This document shows, in pieces, positions 24,862 through 33,563 of a stretch of DNA of 42,447 nt (positions are counted from its first letter, which is position 1; each line of letters begins with the position of its first letter). The notes beneath the pieces were generated by a model. That model saw only the letters and a program-made list of their open reading frames with translations, did no database searches and was not told where the DNA came from. The DNA lies in NCBI GenBank assembly GCA_049682815.1, contig JBAUII010000018.1:1-42447 (forward strand), written 5' to 3'. The translations under genes were made by a program, and so were the position numbers. This stretch comes from DASWID01 sp049682815. Its GTDB lineage: Bacteria > Desulfobacterota_D > UBA1144 > Nemesobacterales > CSP1-2.

Positions 24862-25112
24862 CTGGATCTCGAGATCTTGTCAAATTGCTTCATCTCCTTA
24901 GCGTAGTCTATCCTTGATACCGAGCGTAATGGAAGGGTCGAAGGGCTCAGAATCCCCCAACAACAAAAGAAAATCTTCCTTTATCTGCTGACACCAGGCA
25001 GCCCGCATATGTTTTTTCATGTCACGAAACATTGAACTCGGAATAGGTATTCAATTCTTCCCAATTCGGAATGCTTGCTTTCACTGTCTTTATTTATTAT
25101 AAATATTATTAA

Positions 25113-25889
25113 ATGGAAAGACTTATAAATAAGCATCTGAGGACAAAGACCTTCGGTAGGGTCATAAGGTTCTATCGTGAAGTGGAATCAACCAATGATG
25201 TAGCGTTTGATCTAGCGAAAGAAGGTGCAACTGAAGGAACTGTCATTATCGCGGACACACAGACGAAAGGGAGGGGTCGGCTTCAGAGGAAATGGATATC
25301 ACCGCCTGGTTTTAACCTCTATATGTCAATAATTTTTCGACCGTCGATCTCCTCGAAAGATGCTAGCATACTGACACTGGTGAGTTCTGTTGCTCTTTTT
25401 GAAACTGTTAATTCGTATGGGATTAGGTGTCAAATAAAGTGGCCCAATGATTTGCTCATAAATCGAAGGAAGGTGGCTGGAGTCTTAACCGAGATGGAGC
25501 TTGATCGAGAGCGAGTTGAGTTTGTTTTAGTTGGCTTAGGAATAAACTTGAATATGACACGAGGGGTCATGAATAATTTGATGGGGGAGGTTTCAGAGAT
25601 TGCTACTTCTGTCAGGGAAGAATTAGGTCATGAAGTGGATAGATCTGAGTTTGCGGCGAAGGTGATAAACCTGCTTGAGAAGTGGTATGAGATGTTCAAG
25701 AGCAAAGGAAAGTCAACAATCATAGATGAGTGGAAAAAGAGGTGGGGAGATCTGAATAAGAGGGTTAGGATCGATCATAATTTGATTGAAGGTATAGCAT
25801 ACGACCTAGATCAAAATGGATTTTTACTTATAAGAAGGGACAATGGGGAGATCGAGAGGATAATTGCAGGTGACGTCACTGTCATTTAA
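25113..25889 (+). CDS. birA: Biotin--[acetyl-CoA-carboxylase] ligase, monofunctional
   Basis: This 258-residue enzyme activates biotin with ATP and attaches it to the biotin carrier protein of acetyl-CoA carboxylase. Motifs are VESTNDVA (about residue 24), the biotinyl-AMP loop GRGRLQRKW (53-61), IKWPNDLLINRRKVAGVL (108-124), and GLGINLNM near residue 148. A small C-terminal SH3-like domain (about 215-258) closes the protein. There is no N-terminal helix-turn-helix, so it is not a biotin-operon repressor. The start is ATG. There is no biotin gene nearby. Confidence 0.95.
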   Translation: MERLINKHLRTKTFGRVIRFYREVESTNDVAFDLAKEGATEGTVIIADTQTKGRGRLQRKWISPPGFNLYMSIIFRPSISSKDASILTLVSSVALFETVNSYGIRCQIKWPNDLLINRRKVAGVLTEMELDRERVEFVLVGLGINLNMTRGVMNNLMGEVSEIATSVREELGHEVDRSEFAAKVINLLEKWYEMFKSKGKSTIIDEWKKRWGDLNKRVRIDHNLIEGIAYDLDQNGFLLIRRDNGEIERIIAGDVTVI

Positions 25890-26257
25890 GCATGCAAGTA
25901 CTTGTAATCGTTTATCATGTCGCAAGGTAAGGGTTTATGTTTGAATCCAGTCTCCTAGATAGCCTAGATTATTTATCTATTATGAGATATTTCTGAGAAT
26001 CCCTCCCATTTCGGCATCTTGTTGTCAAAAGTGGTAAAGGATTGCGCAGGAGCCGTGTAAAATGTGATTTCTGAAATCTTCTTTGGTGATCCGATATTGC
26101 TCCTTTTCGAGTAATGCTATTTTCCGAGCTCCTATTTCCTTTTTCGGCTCTGTCAAAGAGGGGGAGAGATAGCTGTTGTCTTCTCAGAGTTTAAGGTTCC
26201 TTTTCCCTTGCATCACAAAACTTACCGGTATGAGAAAAGTTTCATAAGCCTAATGGT
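25890..26257. other. Gap with nothing recognisable
   Basis: I see no RNA gene, repeat shared with the rest of the window, or coding sequence in this 368-base gap between birA and a convergent hypothetical gene. Confidence 0.5.
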
Positions 26258-26599
26258 TTAACACCCTGATTGTCCGATCAGCCCTATTATTTCTTCTCGT
26301 ATGTTGTTCATGAGCACTGACCATTCACGTATGATCGATATGTCATATGTTGGGAATGACTTTTTGATTGAAAGTCCGGATCCAGTAGGATCGATAACAC
26401 AGTCTGGATATTTTTTGTTAAGTATATAGCCAAATCTGTTAAGTAGATGTCTGGATTTTAGATCTTTTCCCTCGAATCTAGCTATTAAGATTACATCTTG
26501 ATCGAATCCCTCAAAAACTATATTCCAAAGACTTGCACTAGATTCTAATCCAAATGAAAGTCTTACTAGCTTGGAATTATCACCAATCTCACGTTCCAT
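26258..26599 (-). CDS. Hypothetical protein
   Basis: This 113-residue predicted cytoplasmic protein has no signal peptide or membrane segment. It contains alternating strands (LWNIVFEGF, DVILIARFEG), a central helix (SRHLLNRFGYILNKKYPDC) and a C-terminal helix (REWSVLMNNIREEIIGLIGQ), suggesting a small alpha/beta fold. No family is recognised. ATG 26599 is chosen; a TTG at 26620 would add seven residues. It is on the same strand as the TPR gene but 138 bases after it. Confidence 0.55.
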   Translation of the reverse strand: MEREIGDNSKLVRLSFGLESSASLWNIVFEGFDQDVILIARFEGKDLKSRHLLNRFGYILNKKYPDCVIDPTGSGLSIKKSFPTYDISIIREWSVLMNNIREEIIGLIGQSGC

Positions 26600-26737
26600 C
26601 TGAATAACAATCTTACACAATAACCGGTAAAAGTCGCAACGACATTTTACTTAGCGATTGCGGGGAGGGCTATCGGTAAGTAGCTTTGAGGGGTTAGACT
26701 GCCTATTGAATATTGCTTTACCTGGATTGCTATTTTA

Positions 26738-27802
26738 CTATTTGTACGAGCCACCCTGAAGCTTTGCGAGACTCTTCTTAGCGGTCGCTATATAATTGGA
26801 ATAGTTCTCCTGCTCGCTTACAAGGTCAAGAAACAGGTTATAGTTTTTAATTGCCATTTGAGGGTTATTTGTGGCTTCGTAGCTGCGTGCTAGGAAAAAG
26901 TAGGAATCAGGATATTTTGGGTTTATAGAAATCGCCTTCTTCTGTCTTTCGATACTCTCATTAAATTTATTCATGTAGAAAAGGGTTATACCCAGGTTCA
27001 TGTGAGCGGAGGCGAAGTTAGGATCAAGTTCAATTGCTCTCTTATACTCTTCTATCGCCTTCGGGAAATAGCCTTGCGACCTGAAGGTTGTTCCCAGATA
27101 ATTATGCAACTGCGGGGAATCGGCTAGATCTACCGCCTTTTTGTAGTGATCGGCCGCCTTGTTATAGTCTCGCGTATTAAAAAAGTAAGCTGTTGCCAGA
27201 TCAACGTGGGCCATGACAAGGTTAGGATCGAGAATCAGAGCCTTCCAGATAGATTGATCGGACGGTTTTTTCCCATTGGCGGCCCAGATTACATAATAGC
27301 TTTCGGCATCATTTGGATTCATCTGCAAAACACGGTTAGCAGCCGCTTCGGCATCATCTTCTCTACTAAGGTGGAGATAATTTATGGCAAGAGCTCGTTG
27401 TGTTTCCAAGAGGTTAGGGCCGTATTCGAGGGCTTTGAGGATATTTTGATATGCCTGATTAAAAAATTTCTCATACTCATCTTTTACTTCCAGCCTGTAA
27501 AAGCCGATGAATGAATTTGCCTCTCCAAGGCCCGCGTATGCTGGGGCGAATTTGGGATCGATCTTGAGTGCTTTGGTAAAATTATCTATGGCGTTGTTGA
27601 AACCCCGAGGGGTAAATTTCAGATATTCTTTTCTTCCGGTTTCATAATAGTCCTTGGCACTTAGACTGCTAGTATCTGTTTTATTCTGACCGGTTTTTTC
27701 GTCGGACTTTGCCAAGTTGGCGAAAACAATAGTGGTACTAATAAATATGGCCAGGAACTGTAATGTCTTAACTTTATTTAGAATCTTTTTAAAGTGCGTC
27801 AT
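26738..27802 (-). CDS. Exported TPR-repeat protein
   Basis: This 354-residue protein has an N-terminal signal segment (about residues 14-32) and tetratricopeptide repeats from about residue 48 to the end. Clear repeats include FNNAIDNFTKALKIDPKFAPAYAGLGEA, AIEEYKRAIELDPNFASAHMNLG and SIERQKKAISINPKYPDSYFFLA, each with the Ala/Gly and Pro pattern at TPR positions 8, 20, 27 and 32. It is probably a periplasmic scaffold for protein-protein contacts; no enzyme domain is present. GGGAGGA lies upstream of ATG 27802. It follows the lipoprotein gene on the same strand by 48 bases, so the two are likely co-transcribed. Confidence 0.9.
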   Translation of the reverse strand: MTHFKKILNKVKTLQFLAIFISTTIVFANLAKSDEKTGQNKTDTSSLSAKDYYETGRKEYLKFTPRGFNNAIDNFTKALKIDPKFAPAYAGLGEANSFIGFYRLEVKDEYEKFFNQAYQNILKALEYGPNLLETQRALAINYLHLSREDDAEAAANRVLQMNPNDAESYYVIWAANGKKPSDQSIWKALILDPNLVMAHVDLATAYFFNTRDYNKAADHYKKAVDLADSPQLHNYLGTTFRSQGYFPKAIEEYKRAIELDPNFASAHMNLGITLFYMNKFNESIERQKKAISINPKYPDSYFFLARSYEATNNPQMAIKNYNLFLDLVSEQENYSNYIATAKKSLAKLQGGSYK

Positions 27803-27850
27803 GCCTATCCTCCCGTTAGTTAATATTTTTACACGATTTTAATTTTATAT

Positions 27851-28393
27851 TCAATAATTTTCAGAAATAAATTTTACTATTTCGTTGGCTATAATTTCAT
27901 ACATATCTTTGCCCAGATGGCCAGACCTGAGGATTGCAAGCGAGCTGAATCCGCTCACCTCGCCAGATGTGATTTCTATTCCCGAGTCTTTTTGTACCAA
28001 TGCGAGCTTTAAAGATACAGTGACTTCGCCGAATTTGACTGCTCCGCCTTCAAACTTGAAATCTGTGCCAGGAACATAATTGGTGACTTCACCAAGAAGC
28101 ACGAGGGTCTTATCGGCAGGGATTTGTTCGATATTCCCGCGGCTTACCTCTTTGAATGAATCCTTTTCTGTTTTTAAAATTTTTTCAACATCGTCAGGTA
28201 TTTTGGCTAATGCATCTTTGGGAAAATCCGGGATTGCTGTCTCAAAGTCAAATATTTCTAGCGCCTCATACTTATCTAATTTACTTTTTGGGGGGGTGAA
28301 GTATGAAGACGTTTTCACGTCGCCGCAGCCAACGTTGAGGATGGGGACTAATGCTAGATAGATAAGGAGTAAACTTTTTAAGGCCTTTTTCAT
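27851..28393 (-). CDS. Lipoprotein, DUF4410-like
   Basis: This protein of about 180 residues has a lipoprotein signal peptide (MKKALKSLLLIYLALVPILNVGC; lipobox LNVGC). The mature region has an outer-membrane-biogenesis-like pattern: EALEIFDFETAIPDFP, then VLLGEVTNYVPGTDF, GEVTVSLKLALVQKDSGIEI and a C-terminal helix MYEIIANEIVKFI. This resembles DUF4410 lipoproteins, whose function is unknown. ATG 28393 is preferred because it gives a proper signal peptide; the open frame continues ten codons upstream to 28423. It is followed by the TPR gene and perhaps acts with it in the envelope. Confidence 0.72.
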   Translation of the reverse strand: MKKALKSLLLIYLALVPILNVGCGDVKTSSYFTPPKSKLDKYEALEIFDFETAIPDFPKDALAKIPDDVEKILKTEKDSFKEVSRGNIEQIPADKTLVLLGEVTNYVPGTDFKFEGGAVKFGEVTVSLKLALVQKDSGIEITSGEVSGFSSLAILRSGHLGKDMYEIIANEIVKFISENY

Positions 28394-28613
28394 TAAAATT
28401 AAATTCTGACTAATTCTTACCAATTAATTATAAATTATCAACCCGAATTGTGTCCACAAATTTAAACTGAATTTCCTTTTGTTCCGCATCCGACTATCTT
28501 CCCAACATATCAGTGTTCTAATTAGAATTTGTCGGTAATCATTATTCTAGGGTAGATTTATAGTGTTCTGCGAATATTATATAGCATTTATGTTGTGTAC
28601 CACAGACTAGAAA

Positions 28614-29084
28614 ATGGATGACATAGAGAAAATAGGGCGTATCTTAAAAGAAAATCATGTCATTGCAGTCGTGGGATTATCCGCAAACTGGTATCGTCCG
28701 AGTTTTTTTGCTGCAAAGTATCTTCAGGATCATGGTTACAGGATTATCCCTGTTAATCCCACTTACGAGCAAATCTTGGGGGAGAAATGTTATCCGAGCC
28801 TTCTTGAAATCCCTGGTTCTGTCGATGTAGTCCAGATTTTCAGGAAGCCAGAAGATGTACCTCCCATTGTAGAACAGGCTATTAAAATTGGGGCAAAGGT
28901 TGTTTGGATGCAACTTGGTGTTATAAATTGGGAAGCGGCAAAAATGGCAGAAGGCGCCGGACTTGACGTAGTGATGGACCGTTGCATGAAGATAGAGCAC
29001 GCACGTCTGTTCGGTGGACTTAATTTTGTTGGTGTAAACAGGGGTATCATATCGTCTAAGAGACCGAAGTGGTTACCTTTTTAA
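28614..29084 (+). CDS. CoA-binding domain protein (YccU-like)
   Basis: This 156-residue single-domain protein has the CoA-binding Rossmann fold seen at the N-terminus of succinyl-CoA synthetase alpha and acyl-CoA synthetases. Signatures are VIAVVGLSANWYRPSFFAAKYL, YRIIPVNPTYEQILGEKCYPSL, VDVVQIFRKPEDVP, KVVWMQLGV and the closing DRCMKIEH. Proteins of this COG1832 type lack a catalytic domain and have no settled role. It lies ahead of metY, and in some genomes similar proteins are near sulfur-amino-acid genes. The start is ATG 28614. Confidence 0.9.
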   Translation: MDDIEKIGRILKENHVIAVVGLSANWYRPSFFAAKYLQDHGYRIIPVNPTYEQILGEKCYPSLLEIPGSVDVVQIFRKPEDVPPIVEQAIKIGAKVVWMQLGVINWEAAKMAEGAGLDVVMDRCMKIEHARLFGGLNFVGVNRGIISSKRPKWLPF

Positions 29085-29085
29085 T

Positions 29086-29200
29086 ACACGATGCAAGATG
29101 CAGGATGCAAGATGCACGATAAAAAATAAAACCCATCATGCATCATGCATCGTGGATCATGCATCATGGATCATGTATCGTGCATCATGCATCATGGTCC
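29086..29200. repeat. Degenerate ATGCATC-type repeat cluster with inverted arms
   Basis: The left part (29086-29120) repeats the unit GATGCA(A/G) four times: CGATGCAAGATGCAGGATGC, continuing AAGATGCACGAT. The right part (29133-29198) repeats CATCATG/CATCGTG/GATCATG many times. TGCAAGATGCACGAT (29106-29120) and ATCGTGCATCATGCA (29177-29191) are inverted with 14 of 15 matches, so a long hairpin is possible just ahead of metY. Confidence 0.75.
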
Positions 29201-29230
29201 ATCCGGCGCTGAATAATTACTGGAGAAAAA

Positions 29231-30526
29231 ATGACAGATAGAAAATTCGGTTTTGAGACACTTTGTCTCCATGCTGGCCAGTTGCCAGATCCTGCAACGG
29301 GGGCGCGCGCCGTGCCTATATATCAGACAACTGCATATGTCTTTGATAGTTCTGACCATGCTGCAAGCTTATTCAATCTTCAGACGTTTGGGAATATTTA
29401 TACAAGAATTATGAATCCTACCAATGCGGTTTTCGAAGAGCGGATGGCTGCGCTCGAGGGTGGCAGGGGAGCGTTGGCTGTGGCCTCTGGAATGGCTGCA
29501 CAAATGGTTTCAATATTTACCATTTTGCAATCTGGAGATAATTTGGTTTCATCAAGCACACTTTATGGAGGAACATACTCACAGTTTGACGTGAGTTTCA
29601 GAAAGCTTGGAATAGAGACAATATTTGTTAACCCTGACGATCCCGAGAATTTCAGAGCCGCTCTAAACAAAAATACAAAGGCAATCTTTGCGGAAACCAT
29701 AAGCAATCCGTTGGGGAATATTCTTGACATTGAGTCAGTTGCAAATATAGCACACGAAGCCGGCATACCACTAATAGTCGATAGTACCTTTGCAACACCT
29801 TACCTCTGCAGGCCAATTGAATTTGGTGCCGATATAATAGTGCACTCAGCAACAAAATTTATATGTGGACATGGGACGTCGATTGGGGGCGTAATCATAG
29901 AATCTGGAAAGTTTCCCTGGGACAATGGGAATTTCCCGGTTATGATGGAGCATTCGAAAGGGTATCACGGTATCAGGTTCTATGAGACGTTTGGAGACTT
30001 TGGCTACATAATGAAAGCGCGTGTTGAGACGCTTCGTACATTTGGTCCCGCTCTTAGCCCATTTAATTCATTTCTCTTTATCCAGGGTCTGGAAACGTTA
30101 CACTTGAGAATGGAAAGACACTGCTCTAATGCAATGGCTGTTGCGAAATTCCTGAGGAAACACCCATATATTACATGGGTTAACTATTCCGGTCTAGAAG
30201 ACAGTCCTTATCATGAGCTTGCGAAGAAGTACGTTCCCAAAGGTGCCGGGTCAATCTTTACCTTTGGTATTAAGGGTGGGCAGGAGGCTGGCGTAGCGTT
30301 CATCGAAAGCCTACAATTATTAAGTCATCTCGCAAACGTCGGAGATGCGAAAACTCTAATTATTCATCCTGCCTCAACGACACATAGACAGTTGGATGAG
30401 GAAGAACAATTACTTGCCGGGGTATCTCAGGATATGATTCGAATATCAGTAGGTCTGGAAACGCTCGATGATATTCTCTGGGACATTGATCAGGCCTTGG
30501 AGAAGTCACAGAAGGTAAAGGCATGA
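29231..30526 (+). CDS. metY: O-acetylhomoserine sulfhydrylase (MetY family)
   Basis: This 431-residue PLP enzyme converts an activated homoserine ester with sulfide to homocysteine in direct-sulfhydrylation methionine synthesis. The PLP lysine is Lys209 in HSATKFICGHG. TLCLHAGQ at the start, YTRIMNPTNAVFEERMAALEGG (near residue 57, given in part), the S-GG-TY loop near 108 and AETISNPLGNI near 154 are typical of the Cys/Met-metabolism family in its roughly 430-residue MetY form. GGAG lies upstream of ATG 29231. It precedes metX, which makes its substrate; a 155-base inverted-repeat gap separates them. Confidence 0.94.
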   Translation: MTDRKFGFETLCLHAGQLPDPATGARAVPIYQTTAYVFDSSDHAASLFNLQTFGNIYTRIMNPTNAVFEERMAALEGGRGALAVASGMAAQMVSIFTILQSGDNLVSSSTLYGGTYSQFDVSFRKLGIETIFVNPDDPENFRAALNKNTKAIFAETISNPLGNILDIESVANIAHEAGIPLIVDSTFATPYLCRPIEFGADIIVHSATKFICGHGTSIGGVIIESGKFPWDNGNFPVMMEHSKGYHGIRFYETFGDFGYIMKARVETLRTFGPALSPFNSFLFIQGLETLHLRMERHCSNAMAVAKFLRKHPYITWVNYSGLEDSPYHELAKKYVPKGAGSIFTFGIKGGQEAGVAFIESLQLLSHLANVGDAKTLIIHPASTTHRQLDEEEQLLAGVSQDMIRISVGLETLDDILWDIDQALEKSQKVKA

Positions 30527-30530
30527 AACT

Positions 30531-30665
30531 ATAAATTCCAAATTACAAGCGCCAAATTACAAAAAAATCACAAATTCCAAACACTAATTCACAAACTTCG
30601 AGTTATATGATCATTGAAATTTGGGATTTTATTTTTTGTTTGGGATTTGTGATTTGATATTTGGG
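30531..30665. repeat. Long imperfect inverted repeat between metY and metX
   Basis: The left arm repeats AAATTCCAAATTACAA-type units (30533-30581); the right arm carries TTTGGGATTT, GTTTGGGATTTGTGAT and TTTGGGG (30618-30665). ATCACAAATTCCAAAC (30567-30582) and GTTTGGGATTTGTGAT (30639-30654) match as inverted arms at 15 of 16 positions. Elements of this type are dispersed in many draft genomes. It fills almost the whole intergenic space. Confidence 0.75.
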
Positions 30666-30681
30666 GCTTATTATTTAAGGT

Positions 30682-31848
30682 ATGTTCTCGCGAGAGCTTG
30701 ACGAATCACCCGTAATCGTTGTTGAGCACGGTTCCGTAGGAATTGTCGAAACCAAGACATATACCTTTGCACATCCGCCCAAGAAATTCACTTTGGAAAA
30801 CGGCCAGGAGCTTGGGCCGATCACCATGGTGTATGAGGCCTACGGTGAGTTAAATGAAAATCGGGACAACGTGATACTCGTGGAACATGCCCTCACCGCG
30901 AGTGCGCATGCAGCTGGTAGAAATTCCGTCGAGGATAAATACCCTGGTTGGTGGGATGTTATGATTGGCCCAGGAAAGGCGTTCGATACAGGTAAATATT
31001 TTGTCATTTGCGCGAATCTTCTGGGTAGCTGCTATGGCACCACCGGTCCCTCTTCAATCAACCCCGAAACGGGAAAACCATATGGGTTATCCTTCCCATT
31101 GGTTACGATACGCGATATGGTTCGAACACAGAGGGAGCTTATGGATCATCTGGGGATTAGGCGCATCCGTGCTATAACCGGGGGGTCTATGGGTGGAATG
31201 CAGGCCATCGAATGGGCGCTACTTTATCCACAGCTGGTCGATTCGATTATCCTGATTGCGACCGCCGCGAGGTCAACGCCGCAGTCTATAGCCATGCATA
31301 AGGTGGGACTACGGGCTATTATGGACGATCCGAACTGGGACGGCGGGAATTACTATGGTAAAGAGCCTCCCAATAAAGGCCTTGCTATCGCAAGAATGCT
31401 AGGTCACATAACCTACCTTAGCGATAGAATCTTGTGGGAGAAGTTTGGCAGAAGTCACAATGACCCAAGCACGATGAAGATAAGATTGGACAGCAAGTTT
31501 GAGATTGAAAATTACCTGTTGTATCAGGGAAGCAAGTTCGTGCAGAGGTTTGATGCCAATAGCTATATCTATCTTATGCGTTCTATAGATTTGTATGATG
31601 CCGCAGAAGGATATAACAGTCTTCAAGAATCCCTTAGACGGGTAGGTTCTCTAAAGGTCTTTATTGCTTCGTTTGCTTCTGATTGGCTCTATCCCTCGTA
31701 CCAGTCGAAGGAGTTGGTGGAGGCATTTAGGGCAAATAATGTTTTTGTGGTAAATCACGAGATCGACGCACCCTATGGCCATGATTCGTTCCTTATAGAA
31801 CATGAGAAGCTCACGCCGTTAATAAAGGATTTTTTGAGCTCCTTATGA
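30682..31848 (+). CDS. metX: Homoserine O-acyltransferase (MetX)
   Basis: This 388-residue alpha/beta-hydrolase-fold enzyme acylates homoserine for the MetY step. The catalytic triad is visible: Ser169 in GGSMGGMQ, Asp334 in SDWLYP and His367 in YGHDSF. VEHALTASAHAAG, GPGKAFDTGKYFVIC and NLLGSCYGTTGPSS are family hallmarks. Acetyl-CoA is the usual donor, but some MetX proteins use succinyl-CoA and I cannot decide this from sequence alone. The first 25 residues are weakly conserved, so a start further in is possible. AAGG lies upstream of ATG 30682. Confidence 0.95.
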   Translation: MFSRELDESPVIVVEHGSVGIVETKTYTFAHPPKKFTLENGQELGPITMVYEAYGELNENRDNVILVEHALTASAHAAGRNSVEDKYPGWWDVMIGPGKAFDTGKYFVICANLLGSCYGTTGPSSINPETGKPYGLSFPLVTIRDMVRTQRELMDHLGIRRIRAITGGSMGGMQAIEWALLYPQLVDSIILIATAARSTPQSIAMHKVGLRAIMDDPNWDGGNYYGKEPPNKGLAIARMLGHITYLSDRILWEKFGRSHNDPSTMKIRLDSKFEIENYLLYQGSKFVQRFDANSYIYLMRSIDLYDAAEGYNSLQESLRRVGSLKVFIASFASDWLYPSYQSKELVEAFRANNVFVVNHEIDAPYGHDSFLIEHEKLTPLIKDFLSSL

Positions 31849-32612
31849 ATGATCTAATTAATAGGGACACGAATGTCCGGTCTGTCTTGCCCCAAAATTT
31901 AAACGTGATTATCTGGGTAGGCAACGAGTCTTGCTCGTTGCATAATAATCGGCCAGCAAGACTGGCCGACTACCCCGGAGGGGATGGGGGCATATGTTTA
32001 TGCGTGCGGGACAACGAATTTCGAGTTAAAGGCTGAAGGATTACGCCACATTTAATATAAATTTTGAAATCAAATATCTAACGGAGGTCTTCAGACCTCC
32101 ATTGATTATCTCCCCCCTTTTTGAAAAAGCCTGTCCTGAGGAATCGAAGGAGCAACTTAGGGGGATCTGATAAATCCCCTCTAACTCCTTTACAAAATGG
32201 AAGGAATTGCGTTTTCATATGAGGAATTGTCATTGTGTTATCCCCTCCTTTTTATAAAAGGAGGGTTAGGGAGGATTAAAGTAGTTTTCAAGCTTTAATA
32301 TGTGAGCCTCAACAGAAGTAGCGGAGGCTCTTAGGGCTCCACCAGCAATCAGATCCTCAATCTAATCCCCTCTAGCTCCCCTTTTCCAAAAAGGGGAGGG
32401 TCTAAAGAAGAGAGCCTTATTTCCCCAACGTAGTTAATATGTGGATTTTGACTAATTCATTGAAGTCTCTTAGACCCCCACCACAAATCATCTTCCCCCC
32501 TTTTAGAAGAAGCCTGTCTTGAGGAATCGAAGGAGGGGGATTAAGGGCGATCCCTAATGATTCCCCAAAAATCAGAGCGATTAATCTGAAAAATTATGGT
32601 TAAATATTAAGC
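31849..32612. other. 764-base repeat-dense gap
   Basis: Several palindromes are packed here: GCAACGAG/CTCGTTGC (31921-31941), CGGCCAG/CTGGCCG (31950-31968), GGAGGTCT/AGACCTCC (32083-32100), CCTCCTTTT/AAAAGGAGG (32244-32264) and CCCCTTTT/AAAAGGGG (about 32379-32397). Two near-identical copies of AAGCCTGTC(C/T)TGAGGAATCG lie at about 32127-32150 and 32510-32533. No gene is supported; the open frame at 31845-32036 runs through palindromes. Confidence 0.7.
31921..31968. repeat. Two-palindrome dispersed element, copy 2
   Basis: GCAACGAG-TCTTG-CTCGTTGC (31921-31941) and CGGCCAG-CAAGA-CTGGCCG (31950-31968), flanked by GGGTAG on the left and CTACCC on the right. It matches the inverted copy at 17548-17630 in arrangement and in the first palindrome stem. 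Confidence 0.7.
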
Positions 32613-33563
32613 ATGAAACTCGGAATTGCTCTCAGTGGCGGTGGGGCTAAGGGATTTGCTCACATAGGTGTTCTAAGTGTTTTAGAAAAGGCGGGAATTG
32701 AATTTAGTGCTGTGTCTGGGACGAGCATGGGCGCGTTCGTCGGTGCCTTCTTTGCTGCCAACAAACTGGGGGAATTACAACAAGGCGCGAAGGGAATTAA
32801 ATTGAGGGGTATTCCGCTGCTTTTAAGTCCCACCCTTTCGAAAAAGGGTTTTGTGAGCGGCAAGAAGATCCTAAAATTTTTGAAAGAATCCTTAGAGAAG
32901 GAGAAAATAGAGGAATTGAGTAAAGGATATGCTGCTGTATGTGCTGATCTGATTAACGGAGATGTCGTCACCTTCACAGAGGGTGATCTAATATCAGCGG
33001 TCCGCGCAAGCATTGCAATTCCTGGCCTTTTTATCCCCGTTGTGTTTAATAACAGGCTCCTGGTTGACGGAGGAATATTGGAACCTCTTCCAGTTCGAGC
33101 GGCCAGGGAACTTGGCTCCGATTTTGTTGTTGGCGTGGACGTTATCACCGGATCGATAAATTATCCCGGAGTTCATAGGGAAAGGAATAATTCTGACTCA
33201 ATGAGTTTTGATTCTGGTCAAGACTCGATGTATGAGACCATTAAATCAATTGAAAAAGCCGAAGAGAATAAATTAATAGATGAAAAAGATATCAAATATG
33301 TTTTCGATAGTTTGAGTGTTTTTAGTATCTTAAAGAGAACTATATTATTAAATCAGAAGCAACTCATCAGCCATGTTCTGGGGCGCTTCCCGGTAGACTT
33401 TCTGATAAGACCGGATCTTACCCGAGTGGGAGTATCAGATTTTCATCGGGCCGAGCAGATAATAGAGATAGGCAAGAACGAGGCTGAAAAGATTAAAAAC
33501 GAATTAAAAGACATAATAAGTGAAGTTCATCTTAAAAGATCATCCGGTTCTTCTGAAAATTAA
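32613..33563 (+). CDS. Patatin-like phospholipase (RssA/YchK-like)
   Basis: This 316-residue serine acyl hydrolase has the patatin catalytic dyad: Ser38 in GTSMG and Asp152 in VDGG. The oxyanion loop SGGGAKG lies at residues 8-14 and RASIAIPGLFIP near 131. The patatin domain ends near residue 190; the C-terminal 125 residues are helical and charged, without a recognised domain. No signal peptide is seen, so it is probably cytoplasmic or membrane-associated, acting on phospholipids or lysophospholipids. Its TAA stop directly abuts the stop of the convergent gene at 33564 with no base between. Confidence 0.92.
   Translation: MKLGIALSGGGAKGFAHIGVLSVLEKAGIEFSAVSGTSMGAFVGAFFAANKLGELQQGAKGIKLRGIPLLLSPTLSKKGFVSGKKILKFLKESLEKEKIEELSKGYAAVCADLINGDVVTFTEGDLISAVRASIAIPGLFIPVVFNNRLLVDGGILEPLPVRAARELGSDFVVGVDVITGSINYPGVHRERNNSDSMSFDSGQDSMYETIKSIEKAEENKLIDEKDIKYVFDSLSVFSILKRTILLNQKQLISHVLGRFPVDFLIRPDLTRVGVSDFHRAEQIIEIGKNEAEKIKNELKDIISEVHLKRSSGSSEN

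Noticed and set aside
29086..29200. Possible CRISPR array
   Set aside because: Units are 7-12 bases, degenerate, and have no regular unique spacers; no cas gene is present.
29085..30681. SAM or other methionine riboswitch ahead of metY or metX
   Set aside because: Both leaders consist of dispersed inverted repeats; I could not find conserved SAM-riboswitch helices.
31845..32036. 63-codon frame overlapping the end of metX
   Set aside because: It reads through palindromes at 31921-31968 and has no coding signature.
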